Shown: positions 39,808 to 57,267, counted from the first letter of the stretch. The stretch is 64,000 bases of DNA from PALSA-612 sp963776375 (GCA_963776375.1 CAVZMF010000001.1:434001-498000), one strand, 5' to 3'. Made by a program: numbers and translations. Notes: generated by a model from the sequence alone, not told the origin.

Positions 39808-41902
39808 CTATGCCCCACTACTAGCGACAATTTCATTGGAAATTGTCGCGGGAACATCTTCGTAGCGATCGAATTGCATGGTGAACGTGGCCCTGCCCTG
39901 CGTCGTCGAGCGCAGGTCGGTTGCGTAGCCGAACATGGTGGCGAGCGGGACGCGCGCCGTGATGACCTGGGCGTTGCCGCGCGGCTCGAGACCGAGCACG
40001 TGTCCGCGGCGAGAGTTGAGGTCCCCCATGACGTCGCCGAGGTAGTCGTCCGGAGTCACGACCTCGACGGCCATGACCGGCTCGAGCAGCTTCGGCTTCG
40101 CGCGCTGGAGCGCGTTCTTGAACGCCATCGAGCCGGCGACCTTGAAGGCCATCTCGCTCGAGTCGACGTCGTGGTACGACCCCTCGACGAGGGACACGCG
40201 GACGTCGACGACCGGATAGCCGGCGAGCACGCCCGACTCCATGGCCTCCTGGATGCCCACGTCGACCGCGGGGATGTACTCGCGCGGGATCTTGCCGCCG
40301 ACGATCTTGTCGAGGAACTCGTAGCCGGAGCCCGGCTCGCCCGGCTCGAGGTCGATGACGGCGTGGCCGTACTGGCCGCGGCCTCCGGTCTGGCGGACGA
40401 ACCTGCCCTCGATCTTCTCGACGGCCTTGCCGGCGGTCTCGCGGTAGGCGACCTGCGGGCGGCCGACGTTCGCGTCCACCGAGAACTCGCGCATCAGGCG
40501 GTCGACGATGATCTCCAGGTGCAGCTCGCCCATCCCGGAGATGAGCGTCTGCCCGGTCTCCTCGTCGGTTCGCACGCGGAAGGTCGGATCCTCCTCGGCC
40601 AGGCGCTGCAGGCCGATGCCGAGCTTGTCCTGATCGGACTTCGTCTTCGGCTCGATCGCGACCGAGATCACGGGCTCGGGGAAGGTCATCGACTCGAGGC
40701 GGATCGGCGCCGTGTCGACGGCGACCGTGTCGCCCGTGGTCGTGTTCTTGAAGCCGACGACCGCAGCGATCTCGCCGGCGCCGATCTCCGTCCGCTCCTC
40801 GCGGTGGTTGGCGTGCATCTGCAGGATGCGGCCGACGCGCTCCGTCTTGCCCGTGGTCGTGTTCAGCACCCGGTCGCCGGACTTGATCTGCCCGGAGTAG
40901 ACCCGGACGTAAGTCAGCTTGCCGACGTACGGGTCGGACATGACCTTGAAGGCGAGCGCGGCGAACGGCTCCTCGGTGGAGGCGCGGCGAGAGAGCTCGT
41001 TCTCGGTGCGCGGGTCGACACCGTGCACGGGCGGCACGTCGAGCGGGCTCGGCAGGTAGTCGACGACCGCGTCGAGCAGCGGCTGGACGCCCTTGTTCTT
41101 GAACGCGGTGCCGAGCAGCACCGGCACGACGCTCATGTCGAGCGTGGCCTTGCGGAGCGCGCAGCGGAGCATCTCCGGCGTGACCGAGCTCTCGTCGAGC
41201 AGATAAGCCTCCATCAGCTCGTCGTCGTGATCGGCGACCGCGTCGATCAGCTGGTGGTGGTACTCCTCGGCCTGCTCGAGCAGCTCGGCCGGGACGTCGA
41301 TCGTCTCCGCGTTCTGGCCCAGCTCGTCCGACCAGACGAGGCCGCGCATCTCGACGAGGTCGACGACCCCGCGGAATTCGTCCTCGCGGCCGATCGGGAG
41401 CTGCACCGGCACCGGCACGGGCGCCGAGGCGGTCGACCATCGACTGTACCGAGGCGAAGAAGTCGGCGCCGACGCGGTCCATCTTGTTCATGAACGCGAT
41501 GCGCGGGACGCCGTAGCGGTCGGCCTGCCGCCAGACCGTCTCGGACTGCGGCTCGACACCCGCGACGGAGTCGAAGACGGCGATCGCGCCGTCGAGGACG
41601 CGCAGCGAGCGCTCGACCTCGACCGTAAAGTCCACGTGCCCGGGCGTATCGATGATGTTGATGCGAAAGTCGCGCCAGAACGCCGTCGTCGCAGCGGACG
41701 TGATCGTGATGCCGCGCTCCTGCTCCTGGACCATCCAGTCCATGACGGCGGCGCCCTCGTGGACCTCGCCCATCTTGTAGGTGCGCCCCGTGTAGTACAG
41801 GATGCGCTCGGTCGTCGTCGTCTTGCCCGCGTCGATATGGGCCATGATCCCGATGTTGCGGACGCGGTCGAGAGCGACCTCGGTCTGGGTCTGAGTCGCC
41901 AT
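39808..41902 (-). CDS. fusA: Elongation factor G, interrupted by a +1 frameshift
   Basis: Start at the ATG at 41902 (AGGTGG upstream; a GTG at 41911 is also in frame). The N-terminal frame carries G1 MAHIDAGKTTTTERILYY, ERGITITSAATT, DTPGHVDFTVEVERSLRVLD and NKMDRVGADFF; near 41419-41421 (a GGG run on the plus strand) the frame shifts and continues VPVPVQLPIGREDEFRGVVD to the normal C-terminus (MFGYATDLRSTTQGRATFTM). The length 2095 bp is 3 x 698 + 1, so removing one base restores a 697-residue protein with no gap. fusA is essential, so a sequence error is the likely cause. The last codons form an AT-rich hairpin (39824-39849). Confidence 0.93.
39824..39849 (-). other. AT-rich hairpin at the 3' end of fusA
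   Basis: GCGACAATTTC pairs with GAAATTGTCGC (11 bp, four-base loop), within the last fifteen codons of fusA. It shares the CAATTTC/GAAATTG motif with the hairpin at the rpsJ stop, and both are unusually AT-rich for this region. Confidence 0.55.
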
Positions 41903-41904
41903 GG

Positions 41905-42375
41905 CTACCACCTGTAGTGCGCGAATGCCTTGTTTGCCTGGGCCATGCGGTACATGTCGTCCTTCTTCTTGAACGCCCCGCCCTGCTGCTCGAGCGCGTC
42001 GAGGATTTCGCCGGCGAGCTTCTCGTCCATGTGCTTCTCGCGCCGCTCGCGCGAGAAGGTGACGAGCCAGCGCACGGCCAGCGTGCGTCCTCGCCGCTGC
42101 GGCACCTCGACGGGCACCTGGTAGTTGGCACCGCCGACGCGGCGGCTCTTGACCTCGAGGACGGGCGTGACCGTCTTGATCGCCTGCTCGAGCACCTCGA
42201 CGGGCGAACGGCCGGTCCGCTCGCCGACGCGGTCGAGCGCCTTGTAGACCACACGCTCCGCGGTCGACTTCTTGCCGTCGACCATCAGGCGGTTGACGAT
42301 CTGCGAGACGAGGCGCGAGTTGTAGACAGGGTCTGGATCGAGCGTCCGGACCGGTGCTCCTGCACGGCGTGGCAT
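41905..42375 (-). CDS. rpsG: Ribosomal protein S7
   Basis: 156 residues. MPRRAGAPVRTLDPDPVYNS, SAERVVYKALDRVGERTG and GGANYQVPVEVPQRRGRTLA identify S7, which organises the 30S head and represses the str operon in E. coli. It sits two bases after rpsL and three bases before fusA. Confidence 0.97.
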   Translation of the reverse strand: MPRRAGAPVRTLDPDPVYNSRLVSQIVNRLMVDGKKSTAERVVYKALDRVGERTGRSPVEVLEQAIKTVTPVLEVKSRRVGGANYQVPVEVPQRRGRTLAVRWLVTFSRERREKHMDEKLAGEILDALEQQGGAFKKKDDMYRMAQANKAFAHYRW

Positions 42376-42377
42376 CT

Positions 42378-42746
42378 CTAGCTCCTCTTCGCGCCGTACT
42401 TGGAGCGGCCCTGCCGGCGATCCTGGACGGCCGACGCGTCGAGCGCGGCGCGGATCACCTTGTAGCGGAAGCCCGGAAGGTCCTTGACGCGCCCGCCGCG
42501 GATGAGCACGACGGAGTGCTCCTGGAGGTTGTGCCCCTCCCCCGGGATGTAGGCGCCGACCTCCATGCCGTTCGTGAGCCGGACGCGCGACACCTTGCGC
42601 AGTGCCGAGTTCGGCTTCTTCGGAGTCGTCGTGTACACGCGCGTGCAGACGCCGCGCTTCTGCGGCGCGCCGCGGAGGGCAGGGGTCTTCACCTTCGCCT
42701 TCTTCGTGAGGCGGCCCTTACGCACGAGTTGATTGACGGTAGGCAT
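42378..42746 (-). CDS. rpsL: Ribosomal protein S12
   Basis: 122 residues from the ATG at 42746; the longer open frame upstream overlaps the divergent GGDEF gene and is not coding. MPTVNQLVRKGRLTKKAKVK, then TTTPKKPNSALRKVSRVRL with the Lys of the streptomycin-resistance site, and PGEGHNLQEHSVVLIRGGRV. Residues at the classical resistance positions are the sensitive-type Lys. First gene of the translation array. Confidence 0.97.
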   Translation of the reverse strand: MPTVNQLVRKGRLTKKAKVKTPALRGAPQKRGVCTRVYTTTPKKPNSALRKVSRVRLTNGMEVGAYIPGEGHNLQEHSVVLIRGGRVKDLPGFRYKVIRAALDASAVQDRRQGRSKYGAKRS

Positions 42747-42818
42747 GGAAGGTCGTCGAGTCTCCTTACGCAGAACAAGAGTCGGCAGGGCGGAACCCCG
42801 CCAACCCCAGGAGTCTGC

Positions 42819-42848
42819 ATGGTAGCGAACCCGCACCGCCAGCCGCAA
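42819..42848 (-). promoter_or_regulatory. Candidate promoter of the rpsL operon
   Basis: On the minus strand TTGCGG (42843-42848) and TACCAT (42819-42824) are separated by 18 bp, giving a predicted start near 42812 and a leader of about 65 nt before rpsL. It lies in the 193-bp divergent region with the GGDEF gene. A similar TTGCGC-18-TACTCT is found before rpoB. Confidence 0.45.
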
Positions 42849-42939
42849 ACGAACGGTTCCCACTATGAAGTCTTCCGATTCCGCACTACAGTGAGTCGGC
42901 ACTCCTCTCACCCGGGCGGCCACTCGGTGAAGGCGTGCG

Positions 42940-44199
42940 ATGGGACTGCGGCTGGTGATCTTCTCGAGTTGGGAACCCGTGGGCATCGCGGCGGCTGTAG
43001 CCGTTGGCGCCAGCCTGCTCGTCGTCGGCCTGGCGTCGATCCTCCTGCGCCGGCTTCGCGACGGCCCGGGAATCCCAGAGGAGCGCGTCTCCGCCCTCGT
43101 CAAGGAGCTCGACCTGCGCATGCGGCGCCTCGGGGAGAGCCTGTCCGAGGAGCTCGAGCGCACGAAGGCGGAGAGCCGCCGCTCGCGCCACCTCGGCGAG
43201 CTGGCCTGGACGATCGAGATCGAGGAGGTCATGCGGCGGACGTTGGACGCTGCCGCGGGCCTCGAGGGCGTCGATGCCGCCCTCGTCACCGCGCTCGACG
43301 GAACTGACGAGCCGATGACGAAGGGCGCGGGGCTGTCAGAGGACGAAGTCCGGCAGCTCGAGCTCGACCAGCGGAATGGCAGCGGACGCGTGCAGTCGCT
43401 GACGATTGCGTACGCCCCGATCGTGACCACCTCCCCCAACGGCCCCGCCCCGGTCGCGCTGAGCCTGCAGATGCCGATCGAGGCGCGGAGCCGCACGATC
43501 GGCGTCGTCAGCGTCTTCTCGCGCGACGAGCTACGGCCGTTCCCGGAGGAGACCTACCGGGCGCTGGAGGATCTCGCGGCTCGGGCGGGCCCCGCGCTCG
43601 ACAACGCGCGCCGCTACCTGGAAGCGCGCCGACTGGCCGACCTCGACGCGCGCACCGGACTCCACAACTACCGCTACTTCGACGAGACGCTCGAGCGCGA
43701 GGTCGCCCGGGCCCGCCGGTACCACCGCAAGCTGGCGCTCGTCCTCTTCGACCTCGACGACTTCAAGCAGATCAACGTCCGGTTCGGCCATCAGACCGGC
43801 AACGCCGTCCTGGCGGGCGTCGCCGAGCGCATGCGCGAGGTGCTGCGCTCGGCCGACGTCGCGGCCCGTTACGGCGGCGACGAGTTCGCCGTCGTCCTGC
43901 CCGAGTCGGGCATCGAGGACGCCCAGAAGTTCTACGACCGGCTTCGCATCCACATCGCCGCCAAGCCCGTCACACCGGTCGGGCAGGTAGGCCTCTCCTG
44001 CGGCATCGGCGAGCTCGAGAGCGGCCAGGAAGACTGGGAGGCCTTCGTCAAGCGCGTCGACGACGCGCTGTTCCGCGCGAAGAAGCAGGGGAAGGGACAG
44101 GTCGCCCGGGCGCTAAGCGGCGTGCGCGTGATCTCGGACGACGTGCTCGGCTCGGCGATCTCCGAGATCGACGAGGCGAACAACAACGGCGCCCACTGA
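42940..44199 (+). CDS. Diguanylate cyclase (GAF-like + GGDEF)
   Basis: 419 residues. One N-terminal membrane helix (about residues 12-35), a coiled stretch, a GAF-like sensory region (about 95-215) and a GGDEF domain with DARTGLHNYRYFDETLEREV, LFDLDDFKQINVRFGHQTGN and the active site RYGGDEFAVVLPESG. The product-inhibition RxxD site (RSAD) lies five residues before GGDEF. It makes cyclic di-GMP at the membrane and is predicted active and feedback controlled. It is divergent from rpsL and convergent with rpoC, with a bidirectional hairpin after it. Confidence 0.92.
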   Translation: MGLRLVIFSSWEPVGIAAAVAVGASLLVVGLASILLRRLRDGPGIPEERVSALVKELDLRMRRLGESLSEELERTKAESRRSRHLGELAWTIEIEEVMRRTLDAAAGLEGVDAALVTALDGTDEPMTKGAGLSEDEVRQLELDQRNGSGRVQSLTIAYAPIVTTSPNGPAPVALSLQMPIEARSRTIGVVSVFSRDELRPFPEETYRALEDLAARAGPALDNARRYLEARRLADLDARTGLHNYRYFDETLEREVARARRYHRKLALVLFDLDDFKQINVRFGHQTGNAVLAGVAERMREVLRSADVAARYGGDEFAVVLPESGIEDAQKFYDRLRIHIAAKPVTPVGQVGLSCGIGELESGQEDWEAFVKRVDDALFRAKKQGKGQVARALSGVRVISDDVLGSAISEIDEANNNGAH

Positions 44200-44203
44200 A
44201 CGA

Positions 44204-44227
44204 CGAGGGGGCCCGCAGGCCCCCTCG
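44204..44227. terminator. Bidirectional hairpin between GGDEF gene and rpoC
   Basis: Perfect 10-bp stem CGAGGGGGCC/GGCCCCCTCG with loop CGCA between the convergent stop codons at 44199 and 44252. No clear T-run on either side, but position and strength suggest a shared transcription end. Confidence 0.6.
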
Positions 44228-44251
44228 ATCCGTTCGCGATTCCTGTGGCGG

Positions 44252-48841
<4,590 letters not shown>

Positions 48842-48939
48842 GTAATTCGCTCCCTTTCGGTCGAGAATCACCAGCTGTGATCTCGACCCACGTGCCGCGC
48901 TCTTCTCCACACCTTCCCGTCTAGAGGAATGGGCTCTGC

Positions 48940-52571
<3,632 letters not shown>

Positions 52572-52642
52572 ATGGAACAGCCTCCGTTACGAGAAATGGT
52601 GGTGATGGCAGCCAAACAGGCCGGCGGTCGGCGCAACTTCGT

Positions 52643-52672
52643 AGAGTAGCGGAAGAGCCCTTGCTTGCGCAA
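52643..52672 (-). promoter_or_regulatory. Candidate promoter of rpoB-rpoC
   Basis: On the minus strand TTGCGC (52667-52672) and TACTCT (52643-52648) are separated by 18 bp; predicted start near 52636, leader of about 65 nt. A separate promoter is expected because two acyltransferase genes lie between rplL and rpoB. Confidence 0.4.
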
Positions 52673-52719
52673 GGAAAACGGCCGAACGTGTCGAATTCTT
52701 CCCGCTTTCCCTCTCTAGC

Positions 52720-54124
52720 TCAGAACTGGAAGTAGATGAAGGGATGCGGCTGGGAGATGGTCATGATAGCAACGGCCGCGCCGGTCCCGGCCGCGATTCC
52801 CTGCCAGACCCGCGGCCGCAGGCGGATCTGCCACGTGTTCGGCGCGACGTTCACGAACACGAGCAGCGCAGTGAGGAGCAGGGCGAACCTGGCGGGCAGC
52901 AGCGTGTCGATCTGGGCCGCGCCGTCGAGTCCATTGAGGCCGACCATCGACGAGAGGACGTCGCCGGCGACGGACAGGCTCGGCGAGCGGAAGATCACGA
53001 ACGCTGCGCAGACGAGCAGGAAGGTGACCAGCCGGTTGACGGCCACGCTGCTCGGCGTCAGCCCGGCCTTGCGCAGGACGGCGTGGCCGGCGAGGAAGAA
53101 GCCGTGCACGAGGCCCCAGACGACGAACGTCCAGGCGGCGCCGTGCCAGAGGCCGGCGAGGAACATCGTGATCACGAGGTTGCGCACCGTCTTCAGCGCG
53201 CTGCCGCGTGAGCCGCCGAGCGGGATGAACAGGTAGTCGCGGAACCAGCGAGGACAGGCTCATGTGCCAGCGGCGCCAGAAGTCCGAGATGTTCACCGCC
53301 TTGAAGGGCGAGTCGAAGTTCTGCGGGAAGCGGAAGCCGAGCAGCCAGGCCAGCCCGACGGCCATGTCCGAGTAACCCGAGAAGTCGAAGTAGAGCTGCA
53401 GCGAGTAGCCGACCGCGGCGGCCCAGCCCGGTCGAGCACGCCGAGCTGCGCGTGGTCTCAGTAGAGGCGGCTGACGTACGGGTGGAGCTGGTCGGCGATC
53501 AGCAGCTTCTTGACCAGGCCGCAGGAGAGGAAGAAGGCGCCCAGCGCCGCGTAGCGCGAGGTCAGGCGCGGGGTCAGCCGCCGGAGCTGCGAGGCGAGGT
53601 CGGTGAAGCGCACGATCGGCCCCGCGATCAGGTGCGGGAAGAGCGCGACGAAGGTCGTGTACTCGAGGATGCTCCTGGTCGGCTCGATCCGCCGGCGGAA
53701 GATGTCGATCGTGTACGACATCGAGTTGAAGGTGTAGAAGGAGATCCCGATCGGCAGGACGATGTGCAGCGTGGCCAGGTCGGGCGGCAGGCCCAGCCCG
53801 CTGCCGATCCCGTTCAGCGTCTCGACGAAGAAGCCCGCGTACTTGAAGTAGGCGAGGATCCCGATGTTGGTCGCGAGCGACGCGGTGAGGAGCGGCCCGG
53901 CGGCGCGCCTCGTCGTCCGTCCGGGAGATCCAGAGGCCGGCGACGTAGTCGACCGACGTGGCGCCGATCAGCACCGGCAGGTAGCGCCAGTCCCACCAGG
54001 CATAGAAGAACCACGACGCCCCGGTCAGGAACGCGAGCCTGAGCGTCTTCCCGGGCAGGAACCACCGGCCGACGAGCACGCAGGGGAGGAACCCGAACAG
54101 GAAGATGAAGCTGTTGAACAGCAT
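52720..54124 (-). CDS. MBOAT-family O-acyltransferase with several frameshifts
   Basis: About 467 residues when the fragments are joined. The fragments in order are: MLFNSFIFLFGFLPCVLVGR start and WFFYAWWDWRYLPVLIGATS; a shift near 53905; MSYTIDIFRRRIEPTRSILE and FPHLIAGPIVRFTDLASQL; damage near 53430-53458; YSLQLYFDFSGYSDMAVGLA and VNISDFWRRWHMSLSSW; a shift near 53247; then AGLWHGAAWTFVVWGLVHGF with the catalytic His and a C-terminal set of membrane helices. This is the AlgI/DltB-like class that moves acyl (usually acetyl) groups across the membrane onto surface polysaccharide. Its partner is the SGNH gene upstream. Frameshifts may be sequence errors, as in neighbouring rpoB. Confidence 0.85.
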
Positions 54125-54136
54125 CGGCCGACCGGC

Positions 54137-55237
54137 CTAGCGGAGCGCGCCGTCGGAGTGGGCGACGACATAGCGCAGCAGCCGGCGCATGTTGGCGCGG
54201 TTCACGTGCGTCGCGTTCGACCAGTCGTAGTCGGTGCCACCCCACTTGCTGATGTCCTGGGCGTCGACGAAGACGAAGCGGTAGCGCTTCTGCAGCTTCG
54301 CGACCATCTCCAGCGAGGCTCGGCGGCCGTTGTAGCCGTACTTCAGGAGCTCCCTGAACACGGTCGGGTAGACGGGATTGAGGACGATCACCGGCACCTC
54401 GCCGCGCCGGTTCATGAACTGCAGGGCCCGCTCGAAGTAGTAGAAGCGATTCGGTTCGGCGAGGTCGGCCCGAGCCTGCGCCAGCGTCTGGTGGTGCGCG
54501 CGCACAGAGGCGACCAGCTTGGCCACCGATCGGCGCAGCGACTTCGCGTGCTCGGGCAGATAGCGGAGCGACCGGCTCGTCAGCGAGCCGTCGGGGTGGT
54601 AGCGGATGTGCGACCGGCAATCCGCGAGCACGCACTTCCTGAAGACGCGCCAGGACGCCTTGGTCGCGTCTGTGCTCAGATAGGTGCCGACGTCGTGGAG
54701 CCCGAGGTCGGCGCCGCCCGGCAGGTACCTGCGGCCCCGGGGATCGCGTGCCAGCTGGGGGTTGATCCCACCTCCGGCGAGGCCGACGTCGGTGAACCAG
54801 ACATAGCGGCGCTTCTGGTGCGGGAACAGCGAGGCGGCAAAACGGACGAACACGTACTCGTCGGCGGAGGTGCCGCCCGTCACGCCCGCGTTGAAGCCTG
54901 TGCGCCCGGTGAGCCGCTGCAGGTACGACGGCTCCGCCTGGCGCGAGCGCGAGCTGCCCAGGATCAGCGTCTCCGGCCCGCGCTTCAGGTTCTCGAGCAG
55001 CGTCAGCTTGACCGAGCGGTCGGACTCGACGGCGGTCGGCACGACGCCGCTGCCCGCGAGCGCGAACGGGTCGATCGTGACGTTGAGGGCGAGCACGGCT
55101 GCGAGCAGGCCGAGGCTCGAGGCCAGGAACCCGATCAGCCAGCGCCGCTCGTTCGGGCTCGGCGCCTGCTCGCGCGGATCCCCGAGATGCCGCGACCCGG
55201 GGAACTCCTCCCCGGGTCGCTGTGGATCGGTCGTCAC
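54137..55237 (-). CDS. SGNH-hydrolase-like acyltransferase partner (AlgJ/AlgX/DltD-like)
   Basis: 366 residues with a GTG start. One N-terminal membrane helix (about residues 33-55) leaves the rest outside the cell. The SGNH block I Ser lies in TLILGSSRSRQAEPS, and the catalytic Asp-His pair in TDYDWSNATHVNRANMRRLL. Such proteins act with an MBOAT protein to place acetyl groups on extracellular polymers (alginate, teichoic acid, peptidoglycan systems). The substrate here is unknown. It lies between rplL and the MBOAT gene, 12 bp from the latter, which is an unusual site inside the rplJL-rpoBC cluster. Confidence 0.78.
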   Translation of the reverse strand: MTTDPQRPGEEFPGSRHLGDPREQAPSPNERRWLIGFLASSLGLLAAVLALNVTIDPFALAGSGVVPTAVESDRSVKLTLLENLKRGPETLILGSSRSRQAEPSYLQRLTGRTGFNAGVTGGTSADEYVFVRFAASLFPHQKRRYVWFTDVGLAGGGINPQLARDPRGRRYLPGGADLGLHDVGTYLSTDATKASWRVFRKCVLADCRSHIRYHPDGSLTSRSLRYLPEHAKSLRRSVAKLVASVRAHHQTLAQARADLAEPNRFYYFERALQFMNRRGEVPVIVLNPVYPTVFRELLKYGYNGRRASLEMVAKLQKRYRFVFVDAQDISKWGGTDYDWSNATHVNRANMRRLLRYVVAHSDGALR

Positions 55238-55263
55238 ACGACGATGATGATCCGCTTCCGTTG

Positions 55264-55659
55264 CTACTTCAACTCGACGCTGGCGCCTGCCTCCTCGAGC
55301 TGGGCCTTGATCGAGTCGGCCTCATCCTTGGCGGCGCCCTCCTTGACCGGGTTCGGCGCCCCGTCGACGAGGTCCTTGGCCTCCTTGAGACCGAGGCCGG
55401 TGACGGCGCGGACGACCTTGATCACCTGGATCTTCTTGTCGCCGGCACCGGTGAGCACGACGTCGAACGCCGTCTGCTCCTCGGCCGCGGCGGCTCCGTC
55501 GCCGCCGCCGGCGGCAGCACCCGGCGCCGCGGCGACCGCGACCGGGGCCGCTGCGGTGATGCCCCACTCCTCCTCGATCTTCTTCTTCAGCTCGACGAGC
55601 TCGAGCACGGACATCTTCCCCAGCTCGTCGAAGACCTTGTCAACTCCGCTTGCGGCCAT
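55264..55659 (-). CDS. rplL: Ribosomal protein L7/L12
   Basis: 131 residues. The N-terminal dimer helices (VFDELGKMSVLELVELKKKI), an Ala/Gly hinge, and the C-terminal factor-binding domain (TAFDVVLTGAGDKKIQVIKV, GLGLKEAKDLVDGAPNPVKE) are complete. It forms the flexible stalk that recruits translation GTPases and is bound to L10. The stop of rplJ adjoins its start. Confidence 0.97.
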   Translation of the reverse strand: MAASGVDKVFDELGKMSVLELVELKKKIEEEWGITAAAPVAVAAAPGAAAGGGDGAAAAEEQTAFDVVLTGAGDKKIQVIKVVRAVTGLGLKEAKDLVDGAPNPVKEGAAKDEADSIKAQLEEAGASVELK

Positions 55660-56343
55660 CTATTCCTCCTCCTCGTCCGCAGCCTCCGGCTGCGGACTCG
55701 CTGTTTCCGTTGGTTCGTCTGTGGTCGGCTCGGCCTCGGCCTGCGCCTCCAGGTCGGCCTCTGCGGCTGCGTCCGGCTCATCCTCACCGCGAGGGGAGTC
55801 CGCGTCAGCGGAATCCCCGAGACCACCGAGCTGCTCGATGCGAGCCTCGATGAGGCCGTAGAGATCCTGCAGCGGCGCCGTGAACAGGCCGACGATCGCG
55901 TACAGCGGCGCCGAGATCGCGCCTAGCACCTGGCCGCGCAGGACATCCGCCGGCGGGAGCTTCGCGAGCTCCTCGACGTCCTCGGCGGAGATCGCCCGGC
56001 CCTGCATCACGCCGCCGCGAACCGCCAGGACGCGCGTCGTCTTCGCCGAGTCGGCGAGCGCCTTCGCGACGGCGACCGCGTCGCCGCCCGTGTCCAGGAA
56101 GGCGATCGCGGTCGGGCCGTCGAGCAGCGTCAGGAGCGCGTCGGCCCCTGCCGCCTCGGCCGCACGGCGTGTCAGCGAGTTCTTGACGACGGTGAAGCTC
56201 GCGCCCTGCTCGAGCAGCTTGGTGCGCAGCTCGTCGATCTCCTTCACGGACAGGCCGCGGTAGTCGGCGACGATCATCGTCTCCGAGTCGCGCAGGCGCT
56301 CCGTGAGCTCCGCGACGATCTTCTCCTTCTCCGTTCTCTGCAT
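55660..56343 (-). CDS. rplJ: Ribosomal protein L10 with acidic C-terminal tail
   Basis: 227 residues from the ATG at 56343 (AAGGAG four bases upstream); seven more codons are open upstream. TEKEKIVAELTERLRDSETM, the VADYRGLSVKEIDELRTKLL segment and KNSLTRRAAEAAG are conserved. The L7/L12-binding helix region (QDLYGLIEARIEQLG) is followed by about 50 Asp/Glu/Ala/Thr residues not present in typical L10. It is likely autoregulated through the leader upstream. Confidence 0.95.
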   Translation of the reverse strand: MQRTEKEKIVAELTERLRDSETMIVADYRGLSVKEIDELRTKLLEQGASFTVVKNSLTRRAAEAAGADALLTLLDGPTAIAFLDTGGDAVAVAKALADSAKTTRVLAVRGGVMQGRAISAEDVEELAKLPPADVLRGQVLGAISAPLYAIVGLFTAPLQDLYGLIEARIEQLGGLGDSADADSPRGEDEPDAAAEADLEAQAEAEPTTDEPTETASPQPEAADEEEE

Positions 56344-56481
56344 ACGTCTCCTTCGTCCTTCCAACGAAAAACCCGCACGGAGGCGGGCACGGGGAAGACG
56401 TCTGTCCTTCGCGTACCGCCTCGGCCGGTCTTCTGCCCCGGAGGGCTGCCGGCTGTCTTCGGCGAACGGGTTTCTTCCAGG
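56344..56481 (-). ncRNA. L10 (rplJ) leader RNA
   Basis: 138-nt gap between rplA and rplJ. The transcript carries CCGAAGACAGCCGG and AGAAGACCGGCCGAGG, matching the L10-L12 binding kink-turn region known from rplJ leaders (Rfam family ribosomal L10 leader), and ends with a terminator-like hairpin before the rplJ Shine-Dalgarno. Binding of L10-L12 would reduce expression of rplJ-rplL. Identification is by motif and position. Confidence 0.8.
56367..56388 (-). terminator. Attenuator hairpin in the L10 leader
   Basis: On the transcribed strand GCCCGC-CTCCGT-GCGGGT followed by TTTTTC (U-tract at 56371-56367), 24 bp before the rplJ start. The position is suited to L10-dependent attenuation as described in Bacillus. 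Confidence 0.7.
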
Positions 56482-57210
56482 CTAGCCGGTCGCTGCCGCC
56501 TCCTGGGCCTCCTCGACGATGTCGCGCGTCCGCGTCGGGTCGACGTGGATGCCCGGGCCCATCGAGGTCGTCAGCGTGATCGAGCGGATGTAACGGCCCT
56601 TGGCCGCGGAGGGCTTGGCGCGGACGATCTCGTCCAGCACGGCCGCGTAGTTCTCGAGCAGCTGCCGCTCCTCGAAGCTCTTCTTGCCGATCGAGAGGTG
56701 CACGTTGGCCCCGCGGTCGGTGCGGTACTCGAGCTTGCCCGCCTTGGCCTCGCGGACGGCCTTGCCGACGTCGAACGTGACCGTGCCGGTCTTCGGGTTC
56801 GGCATCTTGCCGCGCGGGCCGAGGATCCGGCCCAGCTTGCCGACCGTCCCCATCATGTCGGGCGTGGCGACAGCGACGTCGAAATCGTCGAACCCGCCCT
56901 CGATCTTCGTGGCCAGGTCGGCGGCGCCGACGACGTCCGCGCCCGCCTCCTCGGCCTCCTTGGCCTTCTCGCCCTCGGCGAAGACGGCGACGCGCTGCTC
57001 CTTGCCGGTGCCGTTCGGCAGCATCAGCGTGCCGCGGAGCTGCTGGTCTGCGTGGCGAACGTTGAGCCCGAGGCGGAAATGGACCTCGACGGTCTCGTCG
57101 AACTTCTTGCCCGGGAGCTCCTTGAGCAGCTTGACGGCGTCGGCCGGCGGGTAGGCGTGCTCGCGGTCGATCTGGCCGCGTGCGTTCCGGTAGGTCTTGC
57201 CGTGGGCCAT
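56482..57210 (-). CDS. rplA: Ribosomal protein L1
   Basis: 242 residues from the ATG at 57210 (GGAG upstream); the frame is open seven codons further. MAHGKTYRNARGQIDREHAY, then DVVGAADLATKIEGGFDDFD and GRILGPRGKMPNPKTGTVTF identify L1 of the stalk near the E site. In many bacteria it represses rplK-rplA. A 7-bp hairpin, GGCGCCG/CGGCGCC, lies just before its Shine-Dalgarno. Confidence 0.97.
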   Translation of the reverse strand: MAHGKTYRNARGQIDREHAYPPADAVKLLKELPGKKFDETVEVHFRLGLNVRHADQQLRGTLMLPNGTGKEQRVAVFAEGEKAKEAEEAGADVVGAADLATKIEGGFDDFDVAVATPDMMGTVGKLGRILGPRGKMPNPKTGTVTFDVGKAVREAKAGKLEYRTDRGANVHLSIGKKSFEERQLLENYAAVLDEIVRAKPSAAKGRYIRSITLTTSMGPGIHVDPTRTRDIVEEAQEAAATG

Positions 57211-57267
57211 TACTGCTCCGGCGCCGCACATGCCGGCGCCTGCGCCTTTCTGAATGCTCCGTCGAGC

